A stretch of 64,000 nt of DNA from DATJGF01 sp035495315 (GTDB lineage: Bacteria > Verrucomicrobiota > Verrucomicrobiia > Limisphaerales > UBA8199): assembly GCA_035495315.1 (NCBI GenBank), contig DATJGF010000075.1, positions 1 to 64,000 on the forward strand. Direction: 5' to 3'. The notes beneath the pieces were generated by a model. It was not told where the DNA came from. It made no database searches and saw only the letters and a list, made by a program, of their open reading frames with translations. Made by a program: the position numbers and the translations under genes. Below, in pieces: positions 15,610-24,372 of the stretch; within the stretch, counting starts at the first letter, position 1, and the number at the start of each line of letters is the position of its first letter.

Positions 15610-17499
15610 ATGAGTTCAAAAAGCGTATTGCTGGCTATCGCGGACCCGCAGGCGTTGATTGACATTACCCAGGCGCTCGGCGCTGAGTGGGAAGCCACGT
15701 CGGTCGCGACCGAAACCGATGCTTTCGAGCAATTAGAACAGCGCTCGTTCGACGCGCTGCTGGTTGATTTTAATCTCGGCTCGCCTGACGGGAGCGAGTT
15801 GCTCAACAAGGCACTGGAAAGGCGTCCTGAGACGACTCGTTTTTTGCTGTCATACGAAGCTGACCTGGCGTTGGTTGCTGCCAAAGTTCTGGGAACACCT
15901 CACATCCTCGCCAAACCGATTGAGCCCGGCTCACTCAAAAACCGGATCGAGAATGCAGTGAACGAATCGAACGCCAAACCAGGTGAAACCGCCTCTGCTG
16001 AGGTGAGGATCGACCCAGCCGCGGTTCCGGCGATTTATCCGGCCGTCCTTAAAGCACTCGAATCTCCCGGCGTCACGAACGAAGAGGTCGGTGAGCTCAT
16101 TGCCCAAGACCCGGATTTGAGCTCGGAAGTGCTACGACTCACGAATTCATCTTACCTGGGGTTGCCGCGCAACGTGACCGACCCCGTTGAAGCCGTTGAG
16201 TCATTAGGGTTGGACGCCGTAAAGGCGCTGGTAATGGCCTTACAATTTCTTGCCGAGCACAGCCGGTTGAAGCCCGGCTATTTATCCATCAACGAAATTT
16301 GGGAACACAGCGTTAACGTCGCGCAGATTGCGCGTGACCTGGTGCTGTTCGAGACCAAAGATCGAGCATTGGCCTCGCAGGCACTTACGGCCGGTCTGCT
16401 GCATGACCTGGGCAAGATCGTGCTCGCGACTAATTTTGATGACTTGTACGGCCGTGTTCATTCGCTGGCCCGTAAACAACCGGTTACACTTTGGGACGTC
16501 GAGAAGGAGATGTTTGGGGCGAATCACGGCGAAATCGGCGCCTGCCTGGTGGGGATGTGGAACTTGCCCAGCGCGATCATTGATGCGACGGCGATGCACC
16601 ATGAGCCGTCGATGGGGGAAGAGGAAAAGCTCACTGCTTTGGCAGCGGTTCACATTGCCAACGTCCTGGAACACCAGCTTCGGCCAAGTGACGACGACAT
16701 GATGGTCGCGCCAATAATCAACACGACTTTCCTGAATGAGCTCGGTTTGCTGCAGCGCTTGCCAGTGTGGCGCGCGGCCTTTGCAAACCGCCGAGCCGAG
16801 GACCTCGAGACGCAATTGGAATCGGACGAACTGGACACTGCCGCCGCGACGTTGCTCGAAAGCGAGTCGGCGCCACGCACAGCAAATGACCTGCAGCCAC
16901 CACCAGCGGCGACACGGACTTCCACCTCAGGCCGGGGTTGGGGCGGGGATGAAGACCTGGCAGTTCAGGCGGCGCGCTATCGGAAGACGTGGGCTTACGC
17001 TGGTGCCGCAGCGGTCCTCATTCTAGTGGGCGTTTGGTTTAGAACTCAATCCGGTCTGGACGACGGCGAACAGGTTTACGCCCGCACCCCAATGCAACAG
17101 CTGGCACCGGCTGTGGTCGCTTCGACCCCGGCGCCGCAAACAATTCCTGCTCCGCAGCCGGAAGTTTCAACGAATGTTGCTGTTTCGGAATCCGCAGCTT
17201 CGGCTCCCCCGTCGGAAACCCTCACCAAACCGACCGCCCTGCCCGAGGCAGCTGTTCCGGCTGTGACCAACGCTGTTGGAACCAATTTAGTGGCGGCCAC
17301 CGTGCCGCCTCAGCCTAAGCCGCTGCCGGAGTTCAAGCTCAACGGTATCATTTATGCCACCACGCGACCTTCTGCGATTGTCAACGGCCGGACAGTGGCC
17401 GTAGGAGATCAGGTAAACGGGGCAACGGTGATCGGCATCGGGCCAAGTACTGTGACGCTGCGAATCAACGGGCAACGCCGCACTTACGAGTTGCAGTAA
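15610..17499 (+). CDS. Receiver-HDOD-transmembrane protein with GspB/PilP-like tail
   Basis: Domains in order: a response-regulator receiver-like domain (about 1-120, with LLVDFNLG supplying the phospho-acceptor-like Asp and a late AKPIE lysine); an HDOD domain (about 135-335) that keeps LLHDLGK and an AMHHEP segment; a linker; one transmembrane helix (about 462-478, AGAAAVLILVGVW); a proline/alanine-rich spacer; and a small C-terminal beta domain (FKLNGIIYATTRPSAIVNGR... VGDQVNGATV...) like those of type II secretion GspB or pilus PilP proteins. A cytoplasmic signalling half is thus tied to a periplasmic half. The likely role is signal-controlled pilus or secretion function, which is inference. 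Spacing from the tandem-HTH gene is 174 bp. Confidence 0.85.
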   Translation: MSSKSVLLAIADPQALIDITQALGAEWEATSVATETDAFEQLEQRSFDALLVDFNLGSPDGSELLNKALERRPETTRFLLSYEADLALVAAKVLGTPHILAKPIEPGSLKNRIENAVNESNAKPGETASAEVRIDPAAVPAIYPAVLKALESPGVTNEEVGELIAQDPDLSSEVLRLTNSSYLGLPRNVTDPVEAVESLGLDAVKALVMALQFLAEHSRLKPGYLSINEIWEHSVNVAQIARDLVLFETKDRALASQALTAGLLHDLGKIVLATNFDDLYGRVHSLARKQPVTLWDVEKEMFGANHGEIGACLVGMWNLPSAIIDATAMHHEPSMGEEEKLTALAAVHIANVLEHQLRPSDDDMMVAPIINTTFLNELGLLQRLPVWRAAFANRRAEDLETQLESDELDTAAATLLESESAPRTANDLQPPPAATRTSTSGRGWGGDEDLAVQAARYRKTWAYAGAAAVLILVGVWFRTQSGLDDGEQVYARTPMQQLAPAVVASTPAPQTIPAPQPEVSTNVAVSESAASAPPSETLTKPTALPEAAVPAVTNAVGTNLVAATVPPQPKPLPEFKLNGIIYATTRPSAIVNGRTVAVGDQVNGATVIGIGPSTVTLRINGQRRTYELQ

Positions 17500-17564
17500 A
17501 ACGGGCGCGGGAGTGTTGGGTTGAAGTCTTGAACTGCGTCGGGGAGCGGCGATTGAGGGTAGCC

Positions 17565-17580
17565 GTGGACTTTAGTCCAC
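17565..17580. repeat. Short palindrome GTGGAC-TTTA-GTCCAC
   Basis: A 6-bp perfect stem with a four-base loop, between the convergent HDOD and deacetylase-like genes. It resembles a REP core and may aid termination, though no T-tract follows. Confidence 0.5.
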
Positions 17581-17703
17581 TGACACGCAGATGAGGTGAG
17601 GCCACGTCGCGTAGCAACCGTCAAGGATGTTTCCCCCGTCGCGCGTAGAGAGGGACCGTCCCGGGACGTTGCGACTCGTTCAGCATCAGTTGTCCTTCCG
17701 CGA

Positions 17704-19239
17704 TTATGGTTTACGAAGGGCTGGCTTGAGTGTCCAGGTTTGCAGTCGGGCTACTTCGAGGACTTTAGGCGCGCGGAAGCCCTCTTTGTGGATGATCCAG
17801 CCGCCAAACAGTCCAGGCGTGTCCTCGGCCACATGACGAGCCGGCAGCATCTCCGGGTCGCCCGGCAATTCCAAGCCTTCGCCTGGCAACTTCCCATTTC
17901 GGCGATAAGAATCATACGCTTGAGCCAGGGTCAGGAGATAGGCGCCAGGGGCAACGGGATCCGGACCAACAAAGACACGTGCCGGCACTCGATGGTCAGT
18001 TTGAATGTAATTGAACACATCCAGGGTCGTATCGCGGAACGCCGGCCAATCCATATGGTTCTTCTCACATGACGGCGCCGGATTATCAGGGCCCAACAGT
18101 CCTTTCACTTTCAACGGAAAGGTAACTTTGCCTTTGCTGATCAATTCGCTAACCGCGGTTGTTAAGAGTTCAAACTGGTCAGCGACGGAATAGGCGCGAT
18201 TCTCAATCATTTGAAAATCCAACCCGGAATTTCCGGAGGCGACGAGTCGGGAGGCTAATTCGGAGATATCTTTTTCCGGTGCGCCACTTAGGTGAACGGC
18301 ATCGGGGTAGATCACCGGCAAATCACCTGCGGTAACGAAGTGCACGCCCGGCCGCGAGTGAATGAAATCAATGTATTGCCCAAATCGACGAAAGGCGGCT
18401 TCGGTTTCTTCTGCCGACCTCTGCGGCGGCGGTCTCCATTGTTCTCGCGGAGGATTGGCGCCGCGCCGGAAATTCACGCCATCCCAGAACTCCTGGTGGA
18501 CCCATTCACAAGGGTGATAAAAGATGCTGATCAACCCACCACCGTCTTCGCCAGCCAGTCGTTTAACCATTTCTGAGACGTGCTGCTTGGCTGGTTCTAG
18601 TGCAGCAGGGTCGTGCAACTCCATCCGTGTGTAATTCCGGCCCATGTGATAGACATTCAAGGTCCCGGCGTACCAAAACGGTTTCTGGTTCAGGCCCACA
18701 TGGTCCCCTTCATCGACGTAACAAGGAATGCCGTGCGGCGCGATGCCGATCTGCCCCAACGCGGCGACGGCCTGCGCGCCCCAGGAGGAACCCGGCTGCC
18801 CGTAGCAAACCAGAGTTTTGCGCCCGAAGATTCGGCGCACATCGGCTGCCCCGCCTCCTTCGCGACGAGCAAACTCCTCCATGCCATCCAGCAGACCGCA
18901 ATCGGCCAGATATTCGGTGGGGGTTGGATGAACTGAATGATAGTTGGCGTGGTAACCGATATCATGTTTCTTAAGAGCCGCGATCACATCTCGGCGTCCG
19001 CGTCGTTCGAGGACTCGCGCCTTTTCACCGACCACTTTGAACGTCGCGCGGATGTGACGTTCGGTGAGCATTGTGGCGAGTCTCAGGCAGGCATCATCAT
19101 CGGCCGGCAACAGGTAATCCTCCGTATCAAACCAGAGTATGACATCGACGCGAGCGTGCTCAGCAGCGAAAGCGAAAGCGGGCAACAAAGTGGCGAGGCA
19201 AATGGGAAGCAAGTAGACCAGGAAAACGCGCGGCTTCAT
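17704..19239 (-). CDS. Secreted polysaccharide-deacetylase-like protein
   Basis: An N-terminal signal peptide (VFLVYLLPICLATLLPAFAFA) is followed by a domain with features of the NodB/glycoside hydrolase-deacetylase barrel: VILWFDTEDYLLP in place of the TFDDG metal motif, then IGYHANYHSVHPTPTEY in the HxxxH position. These enzymes remove acetyl groups from polysaccharide using a bound divalent metal. The C-terminal ~200 residues are not recognised. ATG 19239 was preferred to GTG 19245, two codons upstream. The neighbours are beta-helix and sugar-metabolism genes, consistent with extracellular glycan processing. The divergence from the canonical motif makes the catalytic call tentative. Confidence 0.7.
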   Translation of the reverse strand: MKPRVFLVYLLPICLATLLPAFAFAAEHARVDVILWFDTEDYLLPADDDACLRLATMLTERHIRATFKVVGEKARVLERRGRRDVIAALKKHDIGYHANYHSVHPTPTEYLADCGLLDGMEEFARREGGGAADVRRIFGRKTLVCYGQPGSSWGAQAVAALGQIGIAPHGIPCYVDEGDHVGLNQKPFWYAGTLNVYHMGRNYTRMELHDPAALEPAKQHVSEMVKRLAGEDGGGLISIFYHPCEWVHQEFWDGVNFRRGANPPREQWRPPPQRSAEETEAAFRRFGQYIDFIHSRPGVHFVTAGDLPVIYPDAVHLSGAPEKDISELASRLVASGNSGLDFQMIENRAYSVADQFELLTTAVSELISKGKVTFPLKVKGLLGPDNPAPSCEKNHMDWPAFRDTTLDVFNYIQTDHRVPARVFVGPDPVAPGAYLLTLAQAYDSYRRNGKLPGEGLELPGDPEMLPARHVAEDTPGLFGGWIIHKEGFRAPKVLEVARLQTWTLKPALRKP

Positions 19240-19275
19240 GCGCACTACTCATAAACCAATAGGCGGCGTCCGACA

Positions 19276-19477
19276 AGCGCCCGTAGCGTCAGGCGTCCTC
19301 GCCTGACGGAGAGGACGGCGTCTCGCCCGTCAGGGTTTGGACGCAACCGCACTTGGCGCGGAGTAAATACACCTCATTGCACATGACTAACTCACTGGTT
19401 CGTTACCCGGCTCGCACCTGCCGGGCAAGATGCCCGGCTCTCCGGCAGGCGAGACGCATGCCGCTACGTGGATGCAG
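19276..19477. repeat. REP-like palindromes, GCAGGCG family
   Basis: Several hairpin-forming copies lie here: TCAGGCGTCCTCGCCTGACG at about 19288, a CTCGCCCGTCAGG half nearby, CCGGGCAAGATGCCCGG at about 19419-19435, and a CGGCAGGCGAGACGCATGCCG unit at about 19443. The core is shared with 22605-22625 and 27160-27300. The last units lie close to the end of the beta-helix gene. Confidence 0.75.
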
Positions 19478-19492
19478 CAGGCTCCAACGACT

Positions 19493-20839
19493 TTAGTGCC
19501 GCTCGTGCGAGGCGAGCCGCGCATCCTCCAGTTTTGTCTTGGCCTCAATCTCGTTGCCCTCGAGAGTGACTTCTCCGGCGCCTTCTTCAATGCGGATCCC
19601 AACGATCTGTTTGCGAGCTTCCGGCGGCCGCGTATCCCGGATGATGTTGTTCCGAAACACCAGATCTTGAGTCTCGCCACGAACGCGAATCCCCGCCGCC
19701 TGATCCTGGCCGCCGTTGTTTTCAACGATATTTCGCTCGAGGCGATTGCGGTGCCCGGCCATTCCCTGCGTTTCGTTGCGGAAGAATATCCCGTCCTGGG
19801 CGTTGCCGCGGACCTCGTTCTCCTGGACAAGATTGTCGGTATCTTTATGGCCGATGGAGATTCCGTAACGACCGTTATTTTCCAAGATGTTCTTTTCGAA
19901 GAGTCCATGTCGCACGCGCCAGCAAAGGAATAAGCCGTCTTCGCCATTGTTGCGCGCGACACAACGCCGGACGACGGGTCGTTGTGAACCACTGCCTGGG
20001 TGCATTCCCAGCCCAGTGTTCCCCTCGCTGGTGCAATCTTCCACCAACACGTCGTTGGATTGCTGAAAACTGATGCCGTCTCCGTTGAAATTCCGAACGA
20101 CGCAATTCCGGATGATCGTACCGAAACCGCGGTACAAGAAGATACCCGCCCCGCGGCATCCGTTCAGAGAAACGTTTTGGTCCTTGTTGCCATCGATGGT
20201 CAGGTCTTCGAGCCGGACGCCTTCAAGGTTGTAACCACTGATGACGGGAAAAACCGTTGCTGCCTGCGCTTTGTTAGCCACCATGCAGTCGGCATTCAAC
20301 GGCATATCGAATGAAAAGGTGTTTCCGTTCCGTCCCGTGATCCGCCCGACCGTCGTGTGAAATCCGCCAGATTGGTTGTCCCAAATGGTGATGCCGTAGC
20401 CAACCTCGAATCCATCAGGATTGGAAACGGTGACCTGTTCCTCGCCGTAATCGCCATCCAATGCCAAAGGTGACGCGGACGACTTGTCTTTGCGCAAGAT
20501 CGTTTTGCCTTTGGTGCCCCGGATGGTCACAAACGGGCGAAGGTGAAGAGAATCGTGCATTAAAAACTCGCCAGCGCCAATTTCAACGACGCCTCCACCG
20601 AGGCCTGCGATGTAGTCGACGGCAGCCTGCAAGGCGCGATTGTCGGTCCCGATAATGTCGTCGTCGGCCAAACCGACTTTGATAGTCGGCAGGGCCTTCA
20701 TCTTTGAATGCATCGCCCGTGGCAATTGCTGCTCGTCAGGCGGTGGTGACAGGTAGGATTTTTCTGCGCCAACCGTAGTTGACGGCGGGCTTGAGATAAG
20801 AAGACAGGCAAACCCAATGAGTGAGCGCTGGAGCCGCAT
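19493..20839 (-). CDS. Secreted right-handed parallel beta-helix protein
   Basis: A signal peptide (SLIGFACLLISSPPS) precedes a protein made of short parallel beta-helix coils with the ENNG-, RNN- and GI-type turns of NosD/pectate-lyase-like folds (for example VVRNFNGDGISFQQSNDVL, LFEKNILENNGRYGIS). The length is 448 residues. Such proteins bind or cleave acidic or complex polysaccharides, or act as carbohydrate epimerases. No catalytic signature is certain here. The start lies 86 bp from the start of the divergent gene at 20926. Confidence 0.8.
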   Translation of the reverse strand: MRLQRSLIGFACLLISSPPSTTVGAEKSYLSPPPDEQQLPRAMHSKMKALPTIKVGLADDDIIGTDNRALQAAVDYIAGLGGGVVEIGAGEFLMHDSLHLRPFVTIRGTKGKTILRKDKSSASPLALDGDYGEEQVTVSNPDGFEVGYGITIWDNQSGGFHTTVGRITGRNGNTFSFDMPLNADCMVANKAQAATVFPVISGYNLEGVRLEDLTIDGNKDQNVSLNGCRGAGIFLYRGFGTIIRNCVVRNFNGDGISFQQSNDVLVEDCTSEGNTGLGMHPGSGSQRPVVRRCVARNNGEDGLFLCWRVRHGLFEKNILENNGRYGISIGHKDTDNLVQENEVRGNAQDGIFFRNETQGMAGHRNRLERNIVENNGGQDQAAGIRVRGETQDLVFRNNIIRDTRPPEARKQIVGIRIEEGAGEVTLEGNEIEAKTKLEDARLASHERH

Positions 20840-20925
20840 ACAAGAACTGTAGCAGAACCGTCCGACGGTGCGAAGGGAATCCTGACTTGCCGAAGGGACG
20901 GCTTTGGGGTCGAATTCCTGAAGTC

Positions 20926-22554
20926 ATGTCTCCGCGAGTACCTGTGCCTTTGTTTATTGGTTTGGTTTGTGTCAGTTCAGTCATCCTGGCGATCGGTCAG
21001 GAAAAGCATTCTTCTGAGGTTGATCCCTATAGTGACGCAGCAATTGCTGCGGCCGAAAGTAATCGCCCGCCAGTCGTCATTTACACGAGCAGCAACCCGC
21101 CCGGCGTTGTGAGATTATCCGATTTGCCGCTGAAGCGGACCGTTTCGGAGTATGGAATCACATGGACATTCGAGAAACCGGCGCACGTAGGGCGATTTGT
21201 AAATGGCAACTGGTACGTGGTGGGGCCAACCACCATTACGGCGATCGATCCCAAACCGCTCTATGCGCTGGAAATTCCCGAGAACGAGTTGGACCACATG
21301 GACAAAGAGCGCCCAGTCGAACAGCGTGTGCGCAACGGTTTCATGCGGAATCCACCGGCTCAAATGAAGGTGTCTTACGACAGTGGGGTCCGTAACTGGT
21401 TTGATCCGGGATTGAACCAAAAGTTGCCGATTACCCTGGAGCCGGGTGACTCACTGGTATCCACGATTAGCCTGCCCAAGGGGCTGGTTTTGCATGCGCA
21501 ACTGCGCAATAACATCGAGCGGGGGGTGGAGGACAGCAGCCCAATCCGAACCGCCGCCATTCTTACCTGCCTGAACGAACCACAGCCGCCCGATGCATTC
21601 CGGCCGGGGTTTTGCGACCGCAGCCAAAAAATCTATTTGGCACGTGATCTGAAACGGAACCTTCTCCCAGCGTCAACTCGGACAAAGAGTCTGCCGCACG
21701 TCGAGAGGTACATTCGATTCACGCAACGTCCTTGGGTTGGAACTTGTTTTTTCGGCTTCGAAGAACCGGTCGAGAATATGCCGCAATACGGCCTGGAATA
21801 CGGTCGGGTCGCCGGCATTTCAGCGTTGTTGCTCTGCACAGATTTGGCACCTGAGGAAAAGGAACCGCTGCTGGTGAATTATGTGCAGGTGGGGATTGAT
21901 CTCGGGAGCATGGTCCGCGGAGGCCATCCGGGCTGGACCTGTTGGGGCGGACACGGCAGCGGGCGCAAACTTCCAATCGTCTTTGCGGGCCTGCTGCTCG
22001 GAGATGCGGAATTGGCAAACATCAACCAATCCTTTCCCAAGGTGAGCTTTGGCGAAGACGAGCAGACCGCTTATGGCGAAGCGTGGACCGGTGCAAAGGT
22101 TGTTTTCACAGGCCACTCAGGAATCGACACCGCAACAGGAGTTAGACGTGATCGGGGCAATGGCTGGGGACCTTACGAGCACACGCCTCCAGCGGAATGG
22201 AAGGAGGGCCAGAACACCAGCGAAGCGTATCGGCGCTGTTGCACGAGCGTGGGTTGGGTCGCACAAGCGCTTGCATTGCACTTAATGCACGCGGAGAAAG
22301 CGTGGAACCACGATGCCTTCTTTGATTATGTCGACCGTTGGATGTATGAGAACGACGAGACTTTCGTGAAAAGGATTAAAGAAGCCACCGGTCGCGATCA
22401 CGATCATGACTGGTCGCGACAAGGTCAGGCGTGGGACCCATTCGTCAATGAGATGTGGGCCAAACACCGGCCTGAATTGACGGCGTCTACCAATGGGTGG
22501 CAGCGACCGCATGATGACAGCTATTATCGGAAAGTGGTTCTGGATCGGAAGTAG
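20926..22554 (+). CDS. Secreted protein of unrecognised family
   Basis: 542 residues with a signal peptide (VPLFIGLVCVSSVILAIG). I do not recognise the fold. Visible features are a beta-rich first half and a second half with the glycine/tryptophan-rich stretch GGHPGWTCWGGHGSGRK, followed by a helical segment that may form part of an alpha/alpha barrel. ATG 20926 was chosen because an upstream ATG at 20821 overlaps the divergent beta-helix gene and gives no signal peptide. Context (deacetylase-like, beta-helix and DUF1080 genes) suggests a part in glycan breakdown, but the sequence alone does not show this. Confidence 0.65.
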   Translation: MSPRVPVPLFIGLVCVSSVILAIGQEKHSSEVDPYSDAAIAAAESNRPPVVIYTSSNPPGVVRLSDLPLKRTVSEYGITWTFEKPAHVGRFVNGNWYVVGPTTITAIDPKPLYALEIPENELDHMDKERPVEQRVRNGFMRNPPAQMKVSYDSGVRNWFDPGLNQKLPITLEPGDSLVSTISLPKGLVLHAQLRNNIERGVEDSSPIRTAAILTCLNEPQPPDAFRPGFCDRSQKIYLARDLKRNLLPASTRTKSLPHVERYIRFTQRPWVGTCFFGFEEPVENMPQYGLEYGRVAGISALLLCTDLAPEEKEPLLVNYVQVGIDLGSMVRGGHPGWTCWGGHGSGRKLPIVFAGLLLGDAELANINQSFPKVSFGEDEQTAYGEAWTGAKVVFTGHSGIDTATGVRRDRGNGWGPYEHTPPAEWKEGQNTSEAYRRCCTSVGWVAQALALHLMHAEKAWNHDAFFDYVDRWMYENDETFVKRIKEATGRDHDHDWSRQGQAWDPFVNEMWAKHRPELTASTNGWQRPHDDSYYRKVVLDRK

Positions 22555-22604
22555 GAGGGGATAGAACGCGGCACCGCGACGGTTATGATCCACTGCCCAA
22601 TTGA

Positions 22605-22625
22605 AAGCGGCAGGCGACTGCCGCA
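22605..22625. repeat. REP-like hairpin GCGGCAG-GCGA-CTGCCGC
   Basis: A perfect 7-bp stem between two plus-strand genes. It shares the GCGGCAGGCG core with the repeats at 19.3-19.5 kb and 27.2 kb. Confidence 0.75.
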
Positions 22626-22704
22626 CTCCAAAACGCTGGCGCGCCATCGTGTGCCAAGAGGCAATTGCCTAGACACCTGCTGGGGTTTGGGCTAACCAAT
22701 CGCC

Positions 22705-23340
22705 ATGAACCATCTCAGAATTTTGACCTACCTAGTGGTTTCATTTGCCGCACTAACGACGGTCAAATCGGAAGAAATCAGCCTCTTCGATGGCATGAGC
22801 TTCAAAGACTGGAGCGGTGACACAAACGGCACATGGCGGATCGAGAACGGAGCGTTTGTGGGTGGCTCTCTAATCAAAACTGTTCCGCGCAACGAATTTC
22901 TTTGCACCGAAAAGGCATATACGAATTTCGTCCTGCGTCTCAAATTCAAGCTGACGGGGAAGTCGGGTTTTATCAACGGGGGAATCCAGATTCGCAGCCA
23001 ACGAGCCATTAATCCGCCGAACGAGATGGTCGGCTACCAGGCGGACCTGGGCGACCCTCAGTATTGGGGGAGCCTGTACGATGAGTCGCGCCGCAACAAG
23101 ACGCTTGCCGCCGCGAATATGGCCGAGGTTAACAAGGTGCTGAAGCGGGATGACTGGAACGATTACCAGATTCGTTGTGAGGGCAAGCGGATTCGGCTCT
23201 GGGTCAACGGACTCCAGACCGTCGATTATACCGAGTCTGACGACAACATTCCGCAGTATGGTTTGATTGGGCTGCAGATTCACGGAGGCGCTGTGGCGGA
23301 AGCGTCTTACAAGGACATTACCATCCAGAAATTGCCGTAG
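22705..23340 (+). CDS. Secreted DUF1080 (3-keto-disaccharide hydrolase-like) protein
   Basis: A signal peptide (LTYLVVSFAALTTVKS) is followed by a DUF1080 beta-sandwich: SLFDGMSFKDWSGD at the start, WRIENGAFVGG, FVLRLKFKLTGKSGF, GGIQIRSQR and GLIGLQIHGG near the end. Members of this family include 3-keto-glucoside hydrolases and glycan-binding domains. The length of 211 residues fits a single domain. It lies 18 bp before the ribokinase gene and probably shares its transcript. Together with the Gfo/Idh/MocA gene and the sugar isomerase-like gene nearby it suggests a 3-keto-sugar route; the substrate is not known. Confidence 0.85.
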   Translation: MNHLRILTYLVVSFAALTTVKSEEISLFDGMSFKDWSGDTNGTWRIENGAFVGGSLIKTVPRNEFLCTEKAYTNFVLRLKFKLTGKSGFINGGIQIRSQRAINPPNEMVGYQADLGDPQYWGSLYDESRRNKTLAAANMAEVNKVLKRDDWNDYQIRCEGKRIRLWVNGLQTVDYTESDDNIPQYGLIGLQIHGGAVAEASYKDITIQKLP

Positions 23341-23358
23341 CTCAAACGCTTCGTTTTC

Positions 23359-24285
23359 ATGCCTCGCATCCTGGTCATCGGCAGTTCGAACACGGACATG
23401 GTGATCAAACTCGATCGCATTCCGCGGCCGGGAGAGACGATATTGGGCGGGGAGTTTATAACGGCAGCCGGCGGCAAGGGGGCGAACCAGGCGGTGAGCG
23501 CTGCGCGTGCCGGCGGCAGGGTCACATTTATCGCGCGCATTGGGGAGGACGTTTTGGGCGACCAGGCGCTTGCCGGTTTTCGTAAGGATCGAATTGAGAC
23601 GAATTACATTAGGCGCGACGCGGACGCGCCCTCGGGCGTCGCATTGATTTTTGTCGGCAAAGACGGCCAGAACAGCATTGCTGTGGCGGGCGGCGCCAAC
23701 GCGCGGCTCTCGCCCGCTGATGTGCGGAAGGCGAGCAAGGCATTCAACAATGCAGACACCGTGCTGATGCAACTTGAATCGCCTTTGGAAACAATCATTG
23801 AAGCCGCGAGGATGTCCGCCAAAGCGCGTTTACGCGTCATTCTCAATCCTGCCCCCGCTCGTCGTTTGCCGGGGGAATTGCTGAGGCTGACCTCCATTCT
23901 CACGCCGAACGAGAGTGAAGCCGAAATCCTGAGCGGAGTGCGCGTGTCAAATCAGAGCTCCGCAGCGCGGGCAGCCGATCGCCTGCTGTCGCGCGGGGTG
24001 CGGACCGTGATCATCACGCTTGGTGCACACGGGGCATTGGTTGCCACAAACGTATCGAAGCAGCTTGTGCGAAGGATAAAGGTGAAAGCGGTCGATTGCA
24101 CAGCCGCCGGAGATGTCTTTAATGGAGCTTTAGCCGTGGCAATAAGTGAGGGAAGATCGCTATTGGACGCAGTTCGATTTGCGAATGCGGCCGCCGCGAT
24201 TTCAGTCACCCGGCGAGGTGCCCAACCTTCCGCACCGTATCGCGAAGAAATCGAATGCCTGCTGAAGAAGGTACGAAACACCTAA
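23359..24285 (+). CDS. rbsK: Ribokinase (PfkB family)
   Basis: Phosphorylates ribose or a related sugar at O5. The N-terminal PfkB signature is VIGSSNTDMVIKLDRIPRPG followed by GGKGANQAVSAARAG. The anion hole and catalytic base are in DCTAAGDVFNG, with Asp252; the canonical form is DTTAAGDTFNG, so two positions differ. The length of 308 residues is typical. Substrate range in PfkB kinases is broad, so D-ribose specificity is the best guess only. Confidence 0.92.
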   Translation: MPRILVIGSSNTDMVIKLDRIPRPGETILGGEFITAAGGKGANQAVSAARAGGRVTFIARIGEDVLGDQALAGFRKDRIETNYIRRDADAPSGVALIFVGKDGQNSIAVAGGANARLSPADVRKASKAFNNADTVLMQLESPLETIIEAARMSAKARLRVILNPAPARRLPGELLRLTSILTPNESEAEILSGVRVSNQSSAARAADRLLSRGVRTVIITLGAHGALVATNVSKQLVRRIKVKAVDCTAAGDVFNGALAVAISEGRSLLDAVRFANAAAAISVTRRGAQPSAPYREEIECLLKKVRNT

Positions 24286-24295
24286 CGCAGTTCTA

Positions 24296-24372
24296 ATCTG
24301 CAGAAACAACGCGAAACGGCAGAAAAGCAGGTTGAAAACTGCGATACAGCAGAGTGAACCTCTGCGTTACGT
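24296..24372. repeat. REP-like palindromes, GCAGAG...CTCTGC family
   Basis: Contains GCAGAG-TGAAC-CTCTGC (24349-24365) plus a GCAGGTTGAAAACTGC half (about 24327-24342). The same units recur at 39471-39571, 50439-50490 and 51280-51294. It lies between the convergent ribokinase and Gfo/Idh/MocA genes. Confidence 0.8.
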
